This document shows, in pieces, positions 29,527 to 38,973 of a DNA stretch of 64,000 bases; position 1 is the stretch's first letter; every line of letters starts with the position of its first letter. This DNA is from Johnsonella sp. (lineage in GTDB: Bacteria; Bacillota; Clostridia; Lachnospirales; Lachnospiraceae). Location: positions 25,018 to 89,017 of the forward strand of contig JAUMWW010000006.1 of the NCBI GenBank assembly GCA_030529445.1, in the 5' to 3' direction. Position numbers and translations under genes: made by a program. A model generated the notes under the pieces. The model was not told the DNA's origin. It saw only the letters and a program-made list of their open reading frames with translations, and ran no database searches.

Positions 29527-30014
29527 TGAAGATTCTGATAGTCAGTGATACACATAGACGGGATGATATATTGGAGGAAACGATACGCAAGGAAAAGCCC
29601 TTTGATCTGCTGATTCACCTCGGGGATTCCGAGGGCAGCGAGTTGAAAATATCAAATATGCTCGATTTAGGCTCTTCTCTTGCCATCGTGCAGGGAAATA
29701 ATGATTTTTTTTCAAGGCTGGAGAAGGAAATAGAGCTGAAAATAGGAAAGTACAGAGCTCTGCTTACGCACGGGCATCTTCACGGCGTTTCCCTCGGTGT
29801 GGAACAGTTAAGGAGAGAGGCTGTATCCAGAGAATTTACGATGGCGATGTTCGGGCATACCCATAAGCCGTATTATGAAGAGAAGGACGGAATCATACTT
29901 CTGAACCCGGGCAGCCTATGTTATCCGAGGCAGGAAGGAAGAAGGGGATCCTATATGGTTATGGAGGTAGATAAAGATGGAGAAATCAAGGTTGATCTCT
30001 ATTTTCGAGAATAA
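29523..30014 (+). CDS. MJ0936/YfcE-family phosphodiesterase
   Basis: The 163-residue metallophosphoesterase has SDTHRRDD, HLGDSEGSE, QGNND, LTHGHLHG and FGHTH. It overlaps rdgB by ATGA; two ATG codons stand in tandem at 29523 and 29526, and either can serve. This is the second such enzyme in the same gene cluster, but it is short and closer to the MJ0936 type than the YfcE-like gene upstream. The substrate is unknown. Confidence 0.9.
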   Translation: MMKILIVSDTHRRDDILEETIRKEKPFDLLIHLGDSEGSELKISNMLDLGSSLAIVQGNNDFFSRLEKEIELKIGKYRALLTHGHLHGVSLGVEQLRREAVSREFTMAMFGHTHKPYYEEKDGIILLNPGSLCYPRQEGRRGSYMVMEVDKDGEIKVDLYFRE

Positions 30015-30081
30015 TTACTATTATTATTTTACAAAATAAAAAGCTTGGAAAAAAGAATTTCTGTGAAAAAGGCTGAAAGTA

Positions 30082-30100
30082 TGCAAAATTCGATTTTGCA
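30082..30100 (+). promoter_or_regulatory. Perfect inverted repeat upstream of dps
   Basis: TGCAAAAT-TCG-ATTTTGCA is an 8-base perfect inverted repeat ending 12 bases before the dps -35. It could be an operator or the hairpin of a weak terminator; no T-run follows. Confidence 0.45.
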
Positions 30101-30112
30101 AAATCATATTGC

Positions 30113-30140
30113 TTGACTTTTGCTTTCGATATGGTATGAT
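30113..30140 (+). promoter_or_regulatory. dps promoter with extended -10
   Basis: TTGACT (30113-30118), 16 bases, TATGAT (30135-30140) preceded by TGG, an extended -10. Confidence 0.7.
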
Positions 30141-30195
30141 AATCTCAGAGTTAAAATTAATTCATCAATACAAGAGATAAACGGAGGCAAATAGA

Positions 30196-30636
30196 ATGAG
30201 TAAAAAATTACATGAGAAATTAAATGAGTATTTGGCAAACCAGCAGGTAATGTATATAAAGCTTCATAATCTTCACTGGTATGTGAGCGGATCTTCTTTC
30301 TTCACACTGCATGCAAAGCTGGAGGAGCTTTATGATCAGACAGCGGAGATTATCGATGAGCTTGCGGAGAGAATGCTTGCAATCGGTGCTTCTCCCGTAG
30401 GAAGCATGAAGAAGGCGCTTTCTCTGACCAAGGTAAAGGAGCTGGACGATAAGATAATCTCCGGAGAGGATACCGTAAGAGCGCTGCAAAATGACGTGGA
30501 GTACTGGATCAAGGACAGCAAGGAGATCGTAAAGCTTGCCGAGGATGCAGAGGATAATGTAACGGCGGATCTCTTTAACGAGTATCTTGCGGAATATGAG
30601 AAGCTTGCATGGATGCTTAAGGCATATCTGCAGTAA
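30196..30636 (+). CDS. dps: Dps-family ferritin-like DNA/iron protection protein
   Basis: Dps forms dodecamers that oxidise and store ferrous iron and guard DNA from peroxide. The 146-residue protein has the ferroxidase region LHNLHWYVSGSSFFTLHAKLEE followed by IDELAERMLAIG. ACGGAGG lies upstream of the ATG. It is a single gene with its own promoter and a strong terminator. Peroxide or iron control is usual, but I could not find a convincing PerR or Fur box. The nearby inverted repeat is the best operator candidate. Confidence 0.93.
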   Translation: MSKKLHEKLNEYLANQQVMYIKLHNLHWYVSGSSFFTLHAKLEELYDQTAEIIDELAERMLAIGASPVGSMKKALSLTKVKELDDKIISGEDTVRALQNDVEYWIKDSKEIVKLAEDAEDNVTADLFNEYLAEYEKLAWMLKAYLQ

Positions 30637-30693
30637 GCCGGAGGAGCGGGCTTTTAGCGCGATTTCCCGACCGGAAAATCAAAAACAAATATT

Positions 30694-30735
30694 AAAAACA
30701 GACCATATCTTTGCATGAGATACGGTCTGTTTTTT
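30694..30735. terminator. Bidirectional terminator between dps and the V-ATPase operon
   Basis: A long stem (AAAAACAGACC-A-TATCT with AGATA-C-GGTCTGTTTTT, one mismatch) has T-runs in both directions. Confidence 0.9.
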
Positions 30736-30748
30736 CGTGAGATCATTT

Positions 30749-31369
30749 TCAGGTGGACTGCTTTTGTTTCTTGATTACCTTCAGCCTCGTAAACTCCTCT
30801 CTCTCCTTCTCCTCCAAGGCGGATCCTATGTTTTGAATCAGCATCTCATAATGAGGAATCGTAATGTTTTTCAAGGCATTGGCGCGTTTTTGCGTCTTCT
30901 TGATATTGGAAGCGAGGCGGTAGGCGGAGTTTTCAATCATTGCAAGGCGGATGCAAAGATCCTTGACCTTGGTAAAATGCATCCGGGCGATATCCAGAGA
31001 TTCTCGGTTTGCATAATAGCTGTATGGGGGGCTCGGCGCATCTTTTTGATATTCCACCAAAGGGATGTCCGTTCCCATGACGGAGCGGCTCTTAATCCTT
31101 ACGCTGTTTTCTACGGGAAGGGAATCTGCAATATCCTTTACATATTCTATTCCCAGTTCGATATTTGCCTTCTGAAGAGCGGCATATGCCATGGTAAAGG
31201 TCGAATCGATCTCGGTCTGCACCTCTTTTGCCTGATCGATCAGATTCATCAGCTCCCGAAAAAGAATATTCCTTTTTTTATCCATCAGACCGTATCCCTG
31301 CTTGGCAAGGCTGAGCGAATTTTTCGCCGCAATATAATTGCCCTTTGTGGGAAAAGCGTTGGTATTCAT
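30749..31369 (-). CDS. ntpD: V-type ATPase subunit D
   Basis: Subunit D is the coiled-coil central rotor shaft that turns inside the A3B3 head. The protein has 206 residues, N-terminal PTKGNYIAAKNSLSLAKQGY and long helices at both ends, as in the family. It is the last gene of the nine-gene operon, 12 bases after ntpB, just before a strong terminator. Confidence 0.95.
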   Translation of the reverse strand: MNTNAFPTKGNYIAAKNSLSLAKQGYGLMDKKRNILFRELMNLIDQAKEVQTEIDSTFTMAYAALQKANIELGIEYVKDIADSLPVENSVRIKSRSVMGTDIPLVEYQKDAPSPPYSYYANRESLDIARMHFTKVKDLCIRLAMIENSAYRLASNIKKTQKRANALKNITIPHYEMLIQNIGSALEEKEREEFTRLKVIKKQKQST

Positions 31370-31381
31370 GGCTCTCCTTTG

Positions 31382-32803
31382 CTAGTGCTTTGCGCCCGTA
31401 TCGAATGCATCCTCGGCGCAGGGAGCGTAATAGGTATCAAGTATTTTTGTATCGACTCGGTCAAGTTCGGATTTCGGCATCAGACCGAGCAGCCTCCAGC
31501 CGAGATCGAGGGTTTCCTGAATGCTCCTGTTTTCTTCCCTGCCCTGTGCGATGAAAAACTTCTCAAATGCATTGCCGAAGCGGATATAAGCCTTATCGAT
31601 ATCGGAGAGCTCGTCCTCTCCGATGACGGAGGCGAGGGCTCTTGCCTCCTGTACCTTGGCATAGGAGGAAAAAAGCTGATTTGCAAGCGCCTGATGGTCG
31701 CTCCTGGTATAGCCCTCTCCGATGCCGTCCTTCATCAGCCTGGAGAGAGAGGGAAGGACGCTGATCGGAGGATAGAGGTTTGCTCCGAAGAGCTTCCTGT
31801 CGAGTACGATCTGTCCCTCGGTAATATATCCGGTAAGATCCGGGATGGGATGGGTGATATCATCTCCGGGCATCGTAAGGATGGGAATCTGTGTTACGGA
31901 GCCTTCTGCATCCTTTACGATTCCGGCACGCTCATAGATGGAAGCGAGCTCGGAATAGAGGTATCCCGGAAAGCCTTTTCGTGAGGGAATCTCTCCCTTG
32001 GAGGAGGAGACCTCGCGCATCGCTTCCGCAAATGAGGTCATATCGGTCAAAATCACGAGGATATGCATGTTTTTTTCAAAGGCGAGATATTCCGCCAGCG
32101 TGAGCGCCGCCTTCGGGGTAATCAATCGCTCCACCACGGGATCGTTTGCGAGATTGATAAATGCGGCCACATGGGAGCTGACTCCGCTTTCTTCGAAGGT
32201 GCGCCTGAAAAATTCGGCAACATCATGCTTGACGCCCATTGCGGCAAAGACGATGGCAAAGTCCTCTCTGTTTTTTGGCTGCGCCTCATCTCCCAAAGAA
32301 GCCTGCTTTACCAGCTGTGCGGCGAGAAGATCATGCGGAAGCCCGCTGCCCGAAAAGATCGGAAGCTTTTGTCCCCGGATCAGCGTGCTCAGCCCGTCGA
32401 TAGCGGAAATGCCGGTTCTGATATAATTTCTGGGGTACTGCCTGCTCACGGGATTAAGAGGCTTGCCGTTGATATCGAGATGTTTTTCGTAGGGAATCGG
32501 TCCGAGATCGTCGATCGGCATACCAAGTCCGTTAAAGCTGCGTCCGAGCATCTGTGAAGAAACGCCGATTTCCATCGGCTTGCCGGTAAAGCGGGTATAG
32601 GTGTTTTGCAGAGCCATACCCTCGGTGCCCTTAAAGACCTGTATAACGGCTTTATCGGAATGGATCTCTATGATGCGTCCGAGGCGCTTATCCTCATTGG
32701 AAAGCCGTATTTCAACGATTTCCTCATATGCGGCATCTTTTACCCCCTCTAAGACGACGAGCGGCCCGTTGATATTGCTCAGACCAAGATATTCTATGGA
32801 CAT
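31382..32803 (-). CDS. ntpB: V-type ATPase subunit B
   Basis: Subunit B is the non-catalytic nucleotide-type subunit of the head. The protein has 473 residues. It shows YLGLSNINGPLVVLEGV at the N-terminus, FSGSGLPHDLLAAQL at the degenerate P-loop position, and EYLAFEKNMHILVILTDMT. It follows ntpA by 14 bases. Length and motifs are ordinary for the family. Confidence 0.97.
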   Translation of the reverse strand: MSIEYLGLSNINGPLVVLEGVKDAAYEEIVEIRLSNEDKRLGRIIEIHSDKAVIQVFKGTEGMALQNTYTRFTGKPMEIGVSSQMLGRSFNGLGMPIDDLGPIPYEKHLDINGKPLNPVSRQYPRNYIRTGISAIDGLSTLIRGQKLPIFSGSGLPHDLLAAQLVKQASLGDEAQPKNREDFAIVFAAMGVKHDVAEFFRRTFEESGVSSHVAAFINLANDPVVERLITPKAALTLAEYLAFEKNMHILVILTDMTSFAEAMREVSSSKGEIPSRKGFPGYLYSELASIYERAGIVKDAEGSVTQIPILTMPGDDITHPIPDLTGYITEGQIVLDRKLFGANLYPPISVLPSLSRLMKDGIGEGYTRSDHQALANQLFSSYAKVQEARALASVIGEDELSDIDKAYIRFGNAFEKFFIAQGREENRSIQETLDLGWRLLGLMPKSELDRVDTKILDTYYAPCAEDAFDTGAKH

Positions 32804-32817
32804 CGAATCTGTCCTCC

Positions 32818-34584
32818 TTATGCGTTTTTGTCAAGCACCGCCCGATAAAAGCGGTCTATATCTTTTTTATATTCCTCAAAGAGTTCCGGTTTATCATTCG
32901 GAATATCGTATTTCATTGCAATCAGCTTTTCCCATATCCCATCCTGCTTCAGTACGGAGACCGGCATGGCGCGCCGGAGAAGCTCCTTTGATTTTTGATA
33001 AAGATAGAGAATGAGCTCCATCATCTTATACTGCTTTTCCAAAGGCACGCAGGTATCTTCCTTGTGAAAGGCATTTTGCTGGAGGAAGCCGACCCGTATA
33101 ACTCTGGCAATATCAAGAATCAGCTTTTGGTCATCCGGCAATACATCCGCGCCGATGAGCTTTACAATTTCCATCAGGGAAGCTTCCCTGCCCAGGAGGG
33201 AGATGATTTCATTCCTGCACTTGATAAAATCCGCTTCTACGTTTGCTTCATACCAGGGAGCAAGCTCGAAGCTGTATTCCGAATAACTGTTCAGCCACTG
33301 AATCGCGGGGAAATGCCTTGCATAGGCGAGGCTTTTGTCAAGTCCCCAGAAGCAGCGCACGAAGCGCTTCGTGTTTTGTGTGACCGGCTCCGAAAAATCT
33401 CCTCCCTGAGGAGATACGGCGCCGATAATCGATACGGAGCCCATGCTTTTGTTCAGGTTTTTTACCATGCCCGCTCTTTCGTAGAAGCCGGAAAGCCTTG
33501 AAGCAAGATATGCGGGAAATCCTTCTTCGGCGGGCATTTCCTCCAGTCTGCCGGAGATCTCGCGCAGAGCCTCTGCCCATCTTGAGGTGGAGTCCGCCAT
33601 GATGGCAACATCATATCCCATATCCCGATAATATTCGGCAAGCGTCAGACCGGAATACAGGCTTGCCTCTCGTGCAGCCACAGGCATATTGGAAGTGTTT
33701 GCGATCAAGGTGGTCCTGTCCATCAGAGGGCGATTCGTCTTCGGGTCGATCAGCTCGGAGAATTCCTCCAATACCTGCGTCATTTCGTTGCCGCGCTCTC
33801 CGCAGCCGATATAGATGATGATGTCGGCATTCGCCCATTTTGCAATCTGATGCTGCGTCATCGTCTTTCCCGTTCCGAATCCGCCGGGGATTGCCGCCGT
33901 TCCTCCCTTTGCCAAAGGAAAGAGTGTATCCAGTATTCTTTGTCCGGTAATCAGGGGGAGGGAGCAGGGGAGCTTTCCGGCACTCGGTCTGGGTATGCGT
34001 ATCGGCCATTTTTGCAGCATCGTAAGGGGAAGCCTGCTTTTATCCTTTTGCTCCAGAATAAGCAGAGTATCCTGAATCGTATAGCTTCCGCCTTCAACGA
34101 CTTCGATCACTCGTCCCTCAAGATGGGGAGGAAGCATAACCTTATGGAGGATGGCGGGAGTTTCCTGAACCTGCGCGATCACGGCTCCTCCATAGAGATA
34201 ATCGCCGGGCTTTACCGTGATCGCCGTATCCCAAAGTTTTTTCGTATCCAGAGAGTCTACATGCAGACCTCTGGGAATATAGATTTTATCCTCTTTTCGG
34301 ATTTCCTGCAGAGGTCTTTCGATGCCGTCGAAGATATTTCCCAGTATGCCGGGGGCAAGAGAAACATAGAGGGGAGTCCCGCTTCCCTGTACGAGATCTC
34401 CGGGCTTGATGCCGCCGGTCTCCTCATAAACCTGAATCGTACTCGCCTTTGCATCCAAAGCGATGACTTCACCGACCAGCCTCTCCTTTCCCACATAAAC
34501 CATTTCATGCATTGTAAATCCGCAATTGCCGGAGCTTTTGACGATGGAGCCGTTGATTGCGAATATCGTTTCGGTATTATTCAT
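32818..34584 (-). CDS. ntpA: V-type ATPase catalytic subunit A
   Basis: Subunit A hydrolyses or makes ATP to drive, or be driven by, rotation coupled to H+ or Na+ flow. The 588-residue protein has the P-loop GGFGTGKTMTQHQIAKW near residue 235, the extra non-homologous region of A subunits (about 110-190), and the motif SMGSVSIIGAVSPQGGDFSEPV. The start overlaps the end of the E-subunit gene by eight bases. Confidence 0.98.
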   Translation of the reverse strand: MNNTETIFAINGSIVKSSGNCGFTMHEMVYVGKERLVGEVIALDAKASTIQVYEETGGIKPGDLVQGSGTPLYVSLAPGILGNIFDGIERPLQEIRKEDKIYIPRGLHVDSLDTKKLWDTAITVKPGDYLYGGAVIAQVQETPAILHKVMLPPHLEGRVIEVVEGGSYTIQDTLLILEQKDKSRLPLTMLQKWPIRIPRPSAGKLPCSLPLITGQRILDTLFPLAKGGTAAIPGGFGTGKTMTQHQIAKWANADIIIYIGCGERGNEMTQVLEEFSELIDPKTNRPLMDRTTLIANTSNMPVAAREASLYSGLTLAEYYRDMGYDVAIMADSTSRWAEALREISGRLEEMPAEEGFPAYLASRLSGFYERAGMVKNLNKSMGSVSIIGAVSPQGGDFSEPVTQNTKRFVRCFWGLDKSLAYARHFPAIQWLNSYSEYSFELAPWYEANVEADFIKCRNEIISLLGREASLMEIVKLIGADVLPDDQKLILDIARVIRVGFLQQNAFHKEDTCVPLEKQYKMMELILYLYQKSKELLRRAMPVSVLKQDGIWEKLIAMKYDIPNDKPELFEEYKKDIDRFYRAVLDKNA

Positions 34585-35167
34585 TTCTTTCTCCTAACAG
34601 TTCAAACTGGAATTCCTCTTTTGCATCGGAAAGCTTTTTTTCAAAAGATTGATCGATCAGAATATTTCTTCCGGGGATCATTGTTTTGATGCCGCCTCCG
34701 AAGGAAAGCTCGCTCAAAATGATTTTGACCTCGAACTTTTTGCAGAGTTCCTCCCGGAGAGCTTCATCGGAAGGATCAAGATAAATCAGGGCTTCCTCTC
34801 CGGAAGCAAAGAGGAGAGAGGCTGCGATTTCTTCCTCCAGGAGTTTTTTATATGCTTCGGTTTTTCGAAAGCCTGCGATTTTCTGCTGCAGGAGATCAAA
34901 AAAATGCTCCTTTAATTCCTCTTTTTTTCTGCCGAGAGATCTTTTGAGATCGAGCTGAGCAAGAGAAAGCTTGATATTGAATTCTTTTTTGATTTTTTCA
35001 CTTTCTGTTTGGAGGCGAAGCCCGGCAGCCCGCGCTTCTTTCCTCCGATATTCTTCCTCTGCGCCTTCATTTCTTTCCTGATGCTCTCGGAGAATGCGCT
35101 CTGCCGATTGTCTGGCATCTTCGAGACAGAAGCGGCTGAAATGTTCGAGTTTTTCTTCTATGGTCAA
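34577..35167 (-). CDS. ntpE: V-type ATPase subunit E (peripheral stalk)
   Basis: Subunit E forms the outer stalk with G/H. The protein has 196 residues from the chosen TTG at 35167 (reading TIEEKLEHFSRF), where GAAGGTGG lies at a good distance. An earlier in-frame TTG at 35191 has no ribosome site. The first 100 residues are a charged helix and the C-terminal half is the globular E domain ending FGGGIKTMIPGRNILIDQSF. It overlaps ntpA by eight bases. Confidence 0.85.
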   Translation of the reverse strand: MTIEEKLEHFSRFCLEDARQSAERILREHQERNEGAEEEYRRKEARAAGLRLQTESEKIKKEFNIKLSLAQLDLKRSLGRKKEELKEHFFDLLQQKIAGFRKTEAYKKLLEEEIAASLLFASGEEALIYLDPSDEALREELCKKFEVKIILSELSFGGGIKTMIPGRNILIDQSFEKKLSDAKEEFQFELLGERNE

Positions 35168-35201
35168 AAGAATCCACCTTCTTTCTTTCAAATCATCATG
35201 A

Positions 35202-35510
35202 TTAAAGCTTTAATCCTATCGCCCGATTGACGTAATCGGTGATAAAATCGGGAGATCGTCCGGTGCCGTGTCTGTCCGGAATATCGATGAAAAGCATATG
35301 TTTTTGCTCGAGCTTGATTTTATTGACCTCATCGGGAAAATCTCTCGAAAACTTTTCGGTCAGCAGGATGATTCCGATTTCGGGATCGGAAAGAGCGTTC
35401 CCGAGCGCAGTGCAAAGCTCCGCTTTGGTATGCACGATACAGCCCTCTATTCCCGCCAGACGAATCCCCGTGAGAGTATCAATATTATCGCTGATAAGAT
35501 ATAATTTCAT
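35202..35510 (-). CDS. V-type ATPase subunit F
   Basis: This is the small rotor subunit that binds subunit D. At 102 residues, it shows the fold's typical MKLYLISDNIDTLTGIRLAGIEG start and GIILLTEKFS in the middle. It lies ten bases after the K-subunit gene and 34 before the E-subunit start. Confidence 0.93.
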   Translation of the reverse strand: MKLYLISDNIDTLTGIRLAGIEGCIVHTKAELCTALGNALSDPEIGIILLTEKFSRDFPDEVNKIKLEQKHMLFIDIPDRHGTGRSPDFITDYVNRAIGLKL

Positions 35511-35520
35511 TTCTTTTTTC

Positions 35521-35949
35521 CTATAATTTTCCCAGTATCATTACGGCAATAATCAATCCGTAGAGGCAGACACCCTCCGCAAGCCCGACGAAGATCAGAG
35601 ATTTTCCGAGAATGCTCTCATCCTCGCTGATTGCACCGAGTGCGGCGGAGGCTGCGGCGGATACGGCAATTCCGCCACCGAGGCAGGAAAGCCCTACTGC
35701 AAGCGCGGCGCCGATATATCCGAGCCCGGATGCGGGAGAAGAAGCGGCGCTTTCCGATGCTGCCATTGCGGTTTGCGAAAAGATCAGCAGGGAGGAAAAA
35801 ATCATGGAAAAAAGAAAGAGAATCAGATTTGCAGCAAGCGCTCTTTTATAGCGCCTTCTGCTTTTTTCTCCGATCGCATAAGCGCCGAAGGGAATGAGAA
35901 TGCTAAGTGTAATTGCTGCTGTCAATAAAAGTTTTACCGTTATACTCAT
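35521..35949 (-). CDS. ntpK: V-type ATPase subunit K (proteolipid ring)
   Basis: The rotor-ring subunit carries H+ or Na+. The 142-residue protein has an N-terminal hydrophobic hairpin with a basic loop EKSRRRYKR and a typical proteolipid hairpin rich in Gly and Ala. The ion-binding glutamate lies in GLAEGVCLYG. The first hairpin is degenerate and lacks its own carboxylate, as expected for this type. Na+ versus H+ specificity cannot be decided from what I can see. Confidence 0.93.
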   Translation of the reverse strand: MSITVKLLLTAAITLSILIPFGAYAIGEKSRRRYKRALAANLILFLFSMIFSSLLIFSQTAMAASESAASSPASGLGYIGAALAVGLSCLGGGIAVSAAASAALGAISEDESILGKSLIFVGLAEGVCLYGLIIAVMILGKL

Positions 35950-36001
35950 TTTTTATGTTCTCCTAACTGGAATATTTATTTATCTGTTTTTTATTGAATT
36001 T

Positions 36002-37915
36002 TTATTTTCCGTATGGCTTAAAGGCTCTGCCGCTGCCGAGGTAGAATCTCGAAAAAAGCTCATAATACTCGAGCCTGAGTACCTGTATTCCGACGATGAG
36101 CCCCTCGATCAGGCAGACAAAGAGATTGCCCAGAGCGAGCACCCAAATATTGATTTTGCCGCTTTGTGCACCCGCAAGCATTAAAACCACTTCCATAATT
36201 GCGGCATGGCTGACGGCGAAGGCTCCGACCCTTACGAAGGAAAGCGTGTTGGAAAAATAGCTTAAAAGGATTTCGAAGAGTTCGAAAAATCCCTGAACGA
36301 TAAACATTGCTTTATGCTCCGGGAAAATCTCCTTCTTTTTTGCCAGAAGATTGCCAAGAGGCTCCTTAAGAAAGATTGCCGCGAGCGGAAGGATAAAGAA
36401 AATAACGATGATTCCCGGAAGCTTCTGCCCTCTGATCATCAGGAATATGCTCAATACGCAGAGCAGATAGAAGAAGAGTCCGGCAACTCCGTTGGTTTCA
36501 AACAATGCTTCCGGCGTTTCTTTTTTCCGGATTCTGCTTGCGGTATTGAGCAGCATGGAAAGAATGATGATCCCTGCACCGAATAAGATGGAGATGACGA
36601 ATATCGTATTGATGCTTCCGATCAGGGGAAGCCTCATCATCGATTTTGCGGGACGCAGCCATAGGGGTTCTATAATATCTTCAAAGCCGAATATGCTTCC
36701 GAAGAGGAAACCGCAAAGCATTGAAAAAAGACCGCAGCGGGAAATAATTGCCGCAAGCTTTGATTTTTTCATAAGTGCAAATAGTCCGCCGAAAAGAGCC
36801 AGCAAAAATCCCTGCCCAACATCGGCAAACATAATGCCGAAGAGCATGCAGTAAGAAAGAGCGACCAGCATCGTGGGATCAAATTCCTTCGTGTCGGGAA
36901 GACCGTACATTTCGACAAAGAGCTCGAAAGGACGGAATAAAAAAGAATTTTTCAGCCTTGTGGGCGGTTTATTCGTGATATTGGAATGGTCGTTTTCGAC
37001 GATGCAGTAAACCGCTTTGTCTGTTTCGATATCCTTGAGAAAGCGCTGTGTATCTTTTTCACTCATCCATCCGCAGACGATATAAAAGATAAGATCGGAT
37101 TTTTTGGTGCAGGCGGCAAGCTTTCGAATCCCGAAATGTTTGGTATAGAATTTGAGCTTACGATAAGCCGCAAAGAAAGCTTCCTGCTCCTTTCCGATCG
37201 CTGCGCCGATTTCTTCGTTTATTTTTGAGATCTCTTCTCTTTTTTTCGCAATCTTTTCCCGAAGCGAGGAGCTTGCCTGTTTCGGGGTGCCTTCATAGCC
37301 TTCCGGGAGGTAGAAACGCTCAAAATGCATGGAAGCATAGATTGCATCCACCTTATTGCGTATGCTCTCCGGAACGAAATACACTCCCCAGACATACCCG
37401 TCTATTTCCCGACACTTATAGAAAATCGAGTCGATTCCTTCATATACGAAATCGATAAATTTCTGATAATATTCCATAGAGATTCTGCCGAAACGGAAGG
37501 TGATAAACTTAAAATGCAGCAGGCTTTCGATATCATAATCCAAGCCGATGAACTGCTCTACCTTGCAAAGCTTATCCTGATATTCTTCTTCCTCTTTTTT
37601 GGCAAGCGCAAGCTTTTGCCGGAGAATTTCGATATCCGAATAAATGCGCTTGATGAGCTCGTCCGCCTCTTTCGTGCCGATTGCGGGATTTTGCTCCTCT
37701 TTGCCCGAGGGAAAATACGGTCTTAATTCTTCCGCCTTTTGCAGGCTCTCCAGATAAGGATTGTTTTCCGTATAAGGATACAGATTTTTGACATTCTTAA
37801 GCTCAGAGAGAGTGTTTTCAATTTGAATATCATATTTTGAAATATATTTTTCGATCACGCGGTCCAAATCGGATTTTAATCCGGTGATGCTTAAAAATTT
37901 CATTTTTTCTATCAT
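36002..37915 (-). CDS. ntpI: V-type ATPase subunit I (stator membrane subunit)
   Basis: The subunit forms the ion half-channels and anchors the peripheral stalks. The 637-residue protein has a cytosolic coiled-coil half (about 1-330) and seven or eight membrane helices in the C-terminal half, including MFGIMFADVGQGFLLALFG and NTLSFVRVGAFAVSHAA, which hold family-conserved residues. It overlaps the C-subunit gene by four bases. Confidence 0.96.
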   Translation of the reverse strand: MIEKMKFLSITGLKSDLDRVIEKYISKYDIQIENTLSELKNVKNLYPYTENNPYLESLQKAEELRPYFPSGKEEQNPAIGTKEADELIKRIYSDIEILRQKLALAKKEEEEYQDKLCKVEQFIGLDYDIESLLHFKFITFRFGRISMEYYQKFIDFVYEGIDSIFYKCREIDGYVWGVYFVPESIRNKVDAIYASMHFERFYLPEGYEGTPKQASSSLREKIAKKREEISKINEEIGAAIGKEQEAFFAAYRKLKFYTKHFGIRKLAACTKKSDLIFYIVCGWMSEKDTQRFLKDIETDKAVYCIVENDHSNITNKPPTRLKNSFLFRPFELFVEMYGLPDTKEFDPTMLVALSYCMLFGIMFADVGQGFLLALFGGLFALMKKSKLAAIISRCGLFSMLCGFLFGSIFGFEDIIEPLWLRPAKSMMRLPLIGSINTIFVISILFGAGIIILSMLLNTASRIRKKETPEALFETNGVAGLFFYLLCVLSIFLMIRGQKLPGIIVIFFILPLAAIFLKEPLGNLLAKKKEIFPEHKAMFIVQGFFELFEILLSYFSNTLSFVRVGAFAVSHAAIMEVVLMLAGAQSGKINIWVLALGNLFVCLIEGLIVGIQVLRLEYYELFSRFYLGSGRAFKPYGK

Positions 37916-38973
37916 GCGGGTCCCTCCTCGATGTTGAGAATATCCTTTATAATCTGTTCGGGAGGCAGAGAATAACGGATGGATTCTATCGTATTGATAA
38001 TGCTTTCCACCTCCCTGTCCTTCATCAGCAGGTACAGATTTAAGGAGGCAAGAGAATACGGATTCTTTTTTGCGTTTCCGAGATAAATTTTATAGATGAG
38101 CTTCTGATGCAGCCTTTCTATATTCGGTATTTGCTCAAAGATGCGTCCGGAAAGTTTTCCGTAATAAGTAGAGGAAAAAGCAGCCTCAAATTCCTCCATG
38201 CTTGCGGCTTGCACCAATTCCTTGACTTCGTTTTTTTTCAACCTATGGTAGGTCGGAATGAGCAGAGAAAACAATGCGGAATCCGGCAGACTGTAGTATT
38301 TTTTAGATCGGTATATCCACTGAAGATTGAGAAGATCCAATTCCGTGCCGAAGCTCGAGGCAAGCAGTTCTCTTTCTTTTTTTGAAACAAACTTATCTTT
38401 TTTATGCCAGATTGTTTTAAAATAGAAAAGATTCATCCGGAGCTCGTATTCGAACAAAGCGGTATTGCCTTTTTTATAAAGAGAATCCAAAAGAGGATAA
38501 TACATGCTCTGCTTTAAACTCTCGACAAAGGATTGCGGGGAGTTTGCCTCAAGCAGTTCCTCAAAATGGAGCTTGGAATGCTTTTGAAAGAAATCCGCAT
38601 ATTCCTTCAGGTCGAAATCCGGAGCCTGCATTTTCATGCTTCGTCTCAGGCAGCGCTGCAGAAGGGCAAGCTCATATTTCATAAAGTAAAATTTTAAAAA
38701 CGCCCTCTGCTTCGAATAACAGAAGCGGTAGAGCCGGGTAAAATCCCGGAATTTTGCGAGATTAAGAATTTTTTCCAGATCTCTTCGGTGCAAGTCCTCC
38801 GTATCATATGCGCTCAGAATTTCTTGATATCCCGGAAATTCCCGCAGCTTTTGAATCGCAGAGCTAAGATCGGGAGATTCGGCAAGATGCTTCAAATCGG
38901 AGGGAGAGAGGAGAGCTTTTTTCATTGCCCTGATTTTGGTTGTAAGGGAAATATAAGATGAGGAGCCTATCAT
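37912..38973 (-). CDS. ntpC: V-type ATPase subunit C
   Basis: The 353-residue subunit links the central rotor D/F to the membrane ring. It is almost entirely helical, starting SSSYISLTTKIRAMKKALLS, typical of the AC39/NtpC family. It lies between the G/H-like and I genes with four-base overlaps at both ends, so all three are translationally coupled. Confidence 0.92.
   Translation of the reverse strand: MIGSSSYISLTTKIRAMKKALLSPSDLKHLAESPDLSSAIQKLREFPGYQEILSAYDTEDLHRRDLEKILNLAKFRDFTRLYRFCYSKQRAFLKFYFMKYELALLQRCLRRSMKMQAPDFDLKEYADFFQKHSKLHFEELLEANSPQSFVESLKQSMYYPLLDSLYKKGNTALFEYELRMNLFYFKTIWHKKDKFVSKKERELLASSFGTELDLLNLQWIYRSKKYYSLPDSALFSLLIPTYHRLKKNEVKELVQAASMEEFEAAFSSTYYGKLSGRIFEQIPNIERLHQKLIYKIYLGNAKKNPYSLASLNLYLLMKDREVESIINTIESIRYSLPPEQIIKDILNIEEGPA

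Noticed and set aside
30015..30195. PerR or Fur box at dps
   Set aside because: AT-rich words are present but none fits the 15-base PerR or 19-base Fur palindrome.
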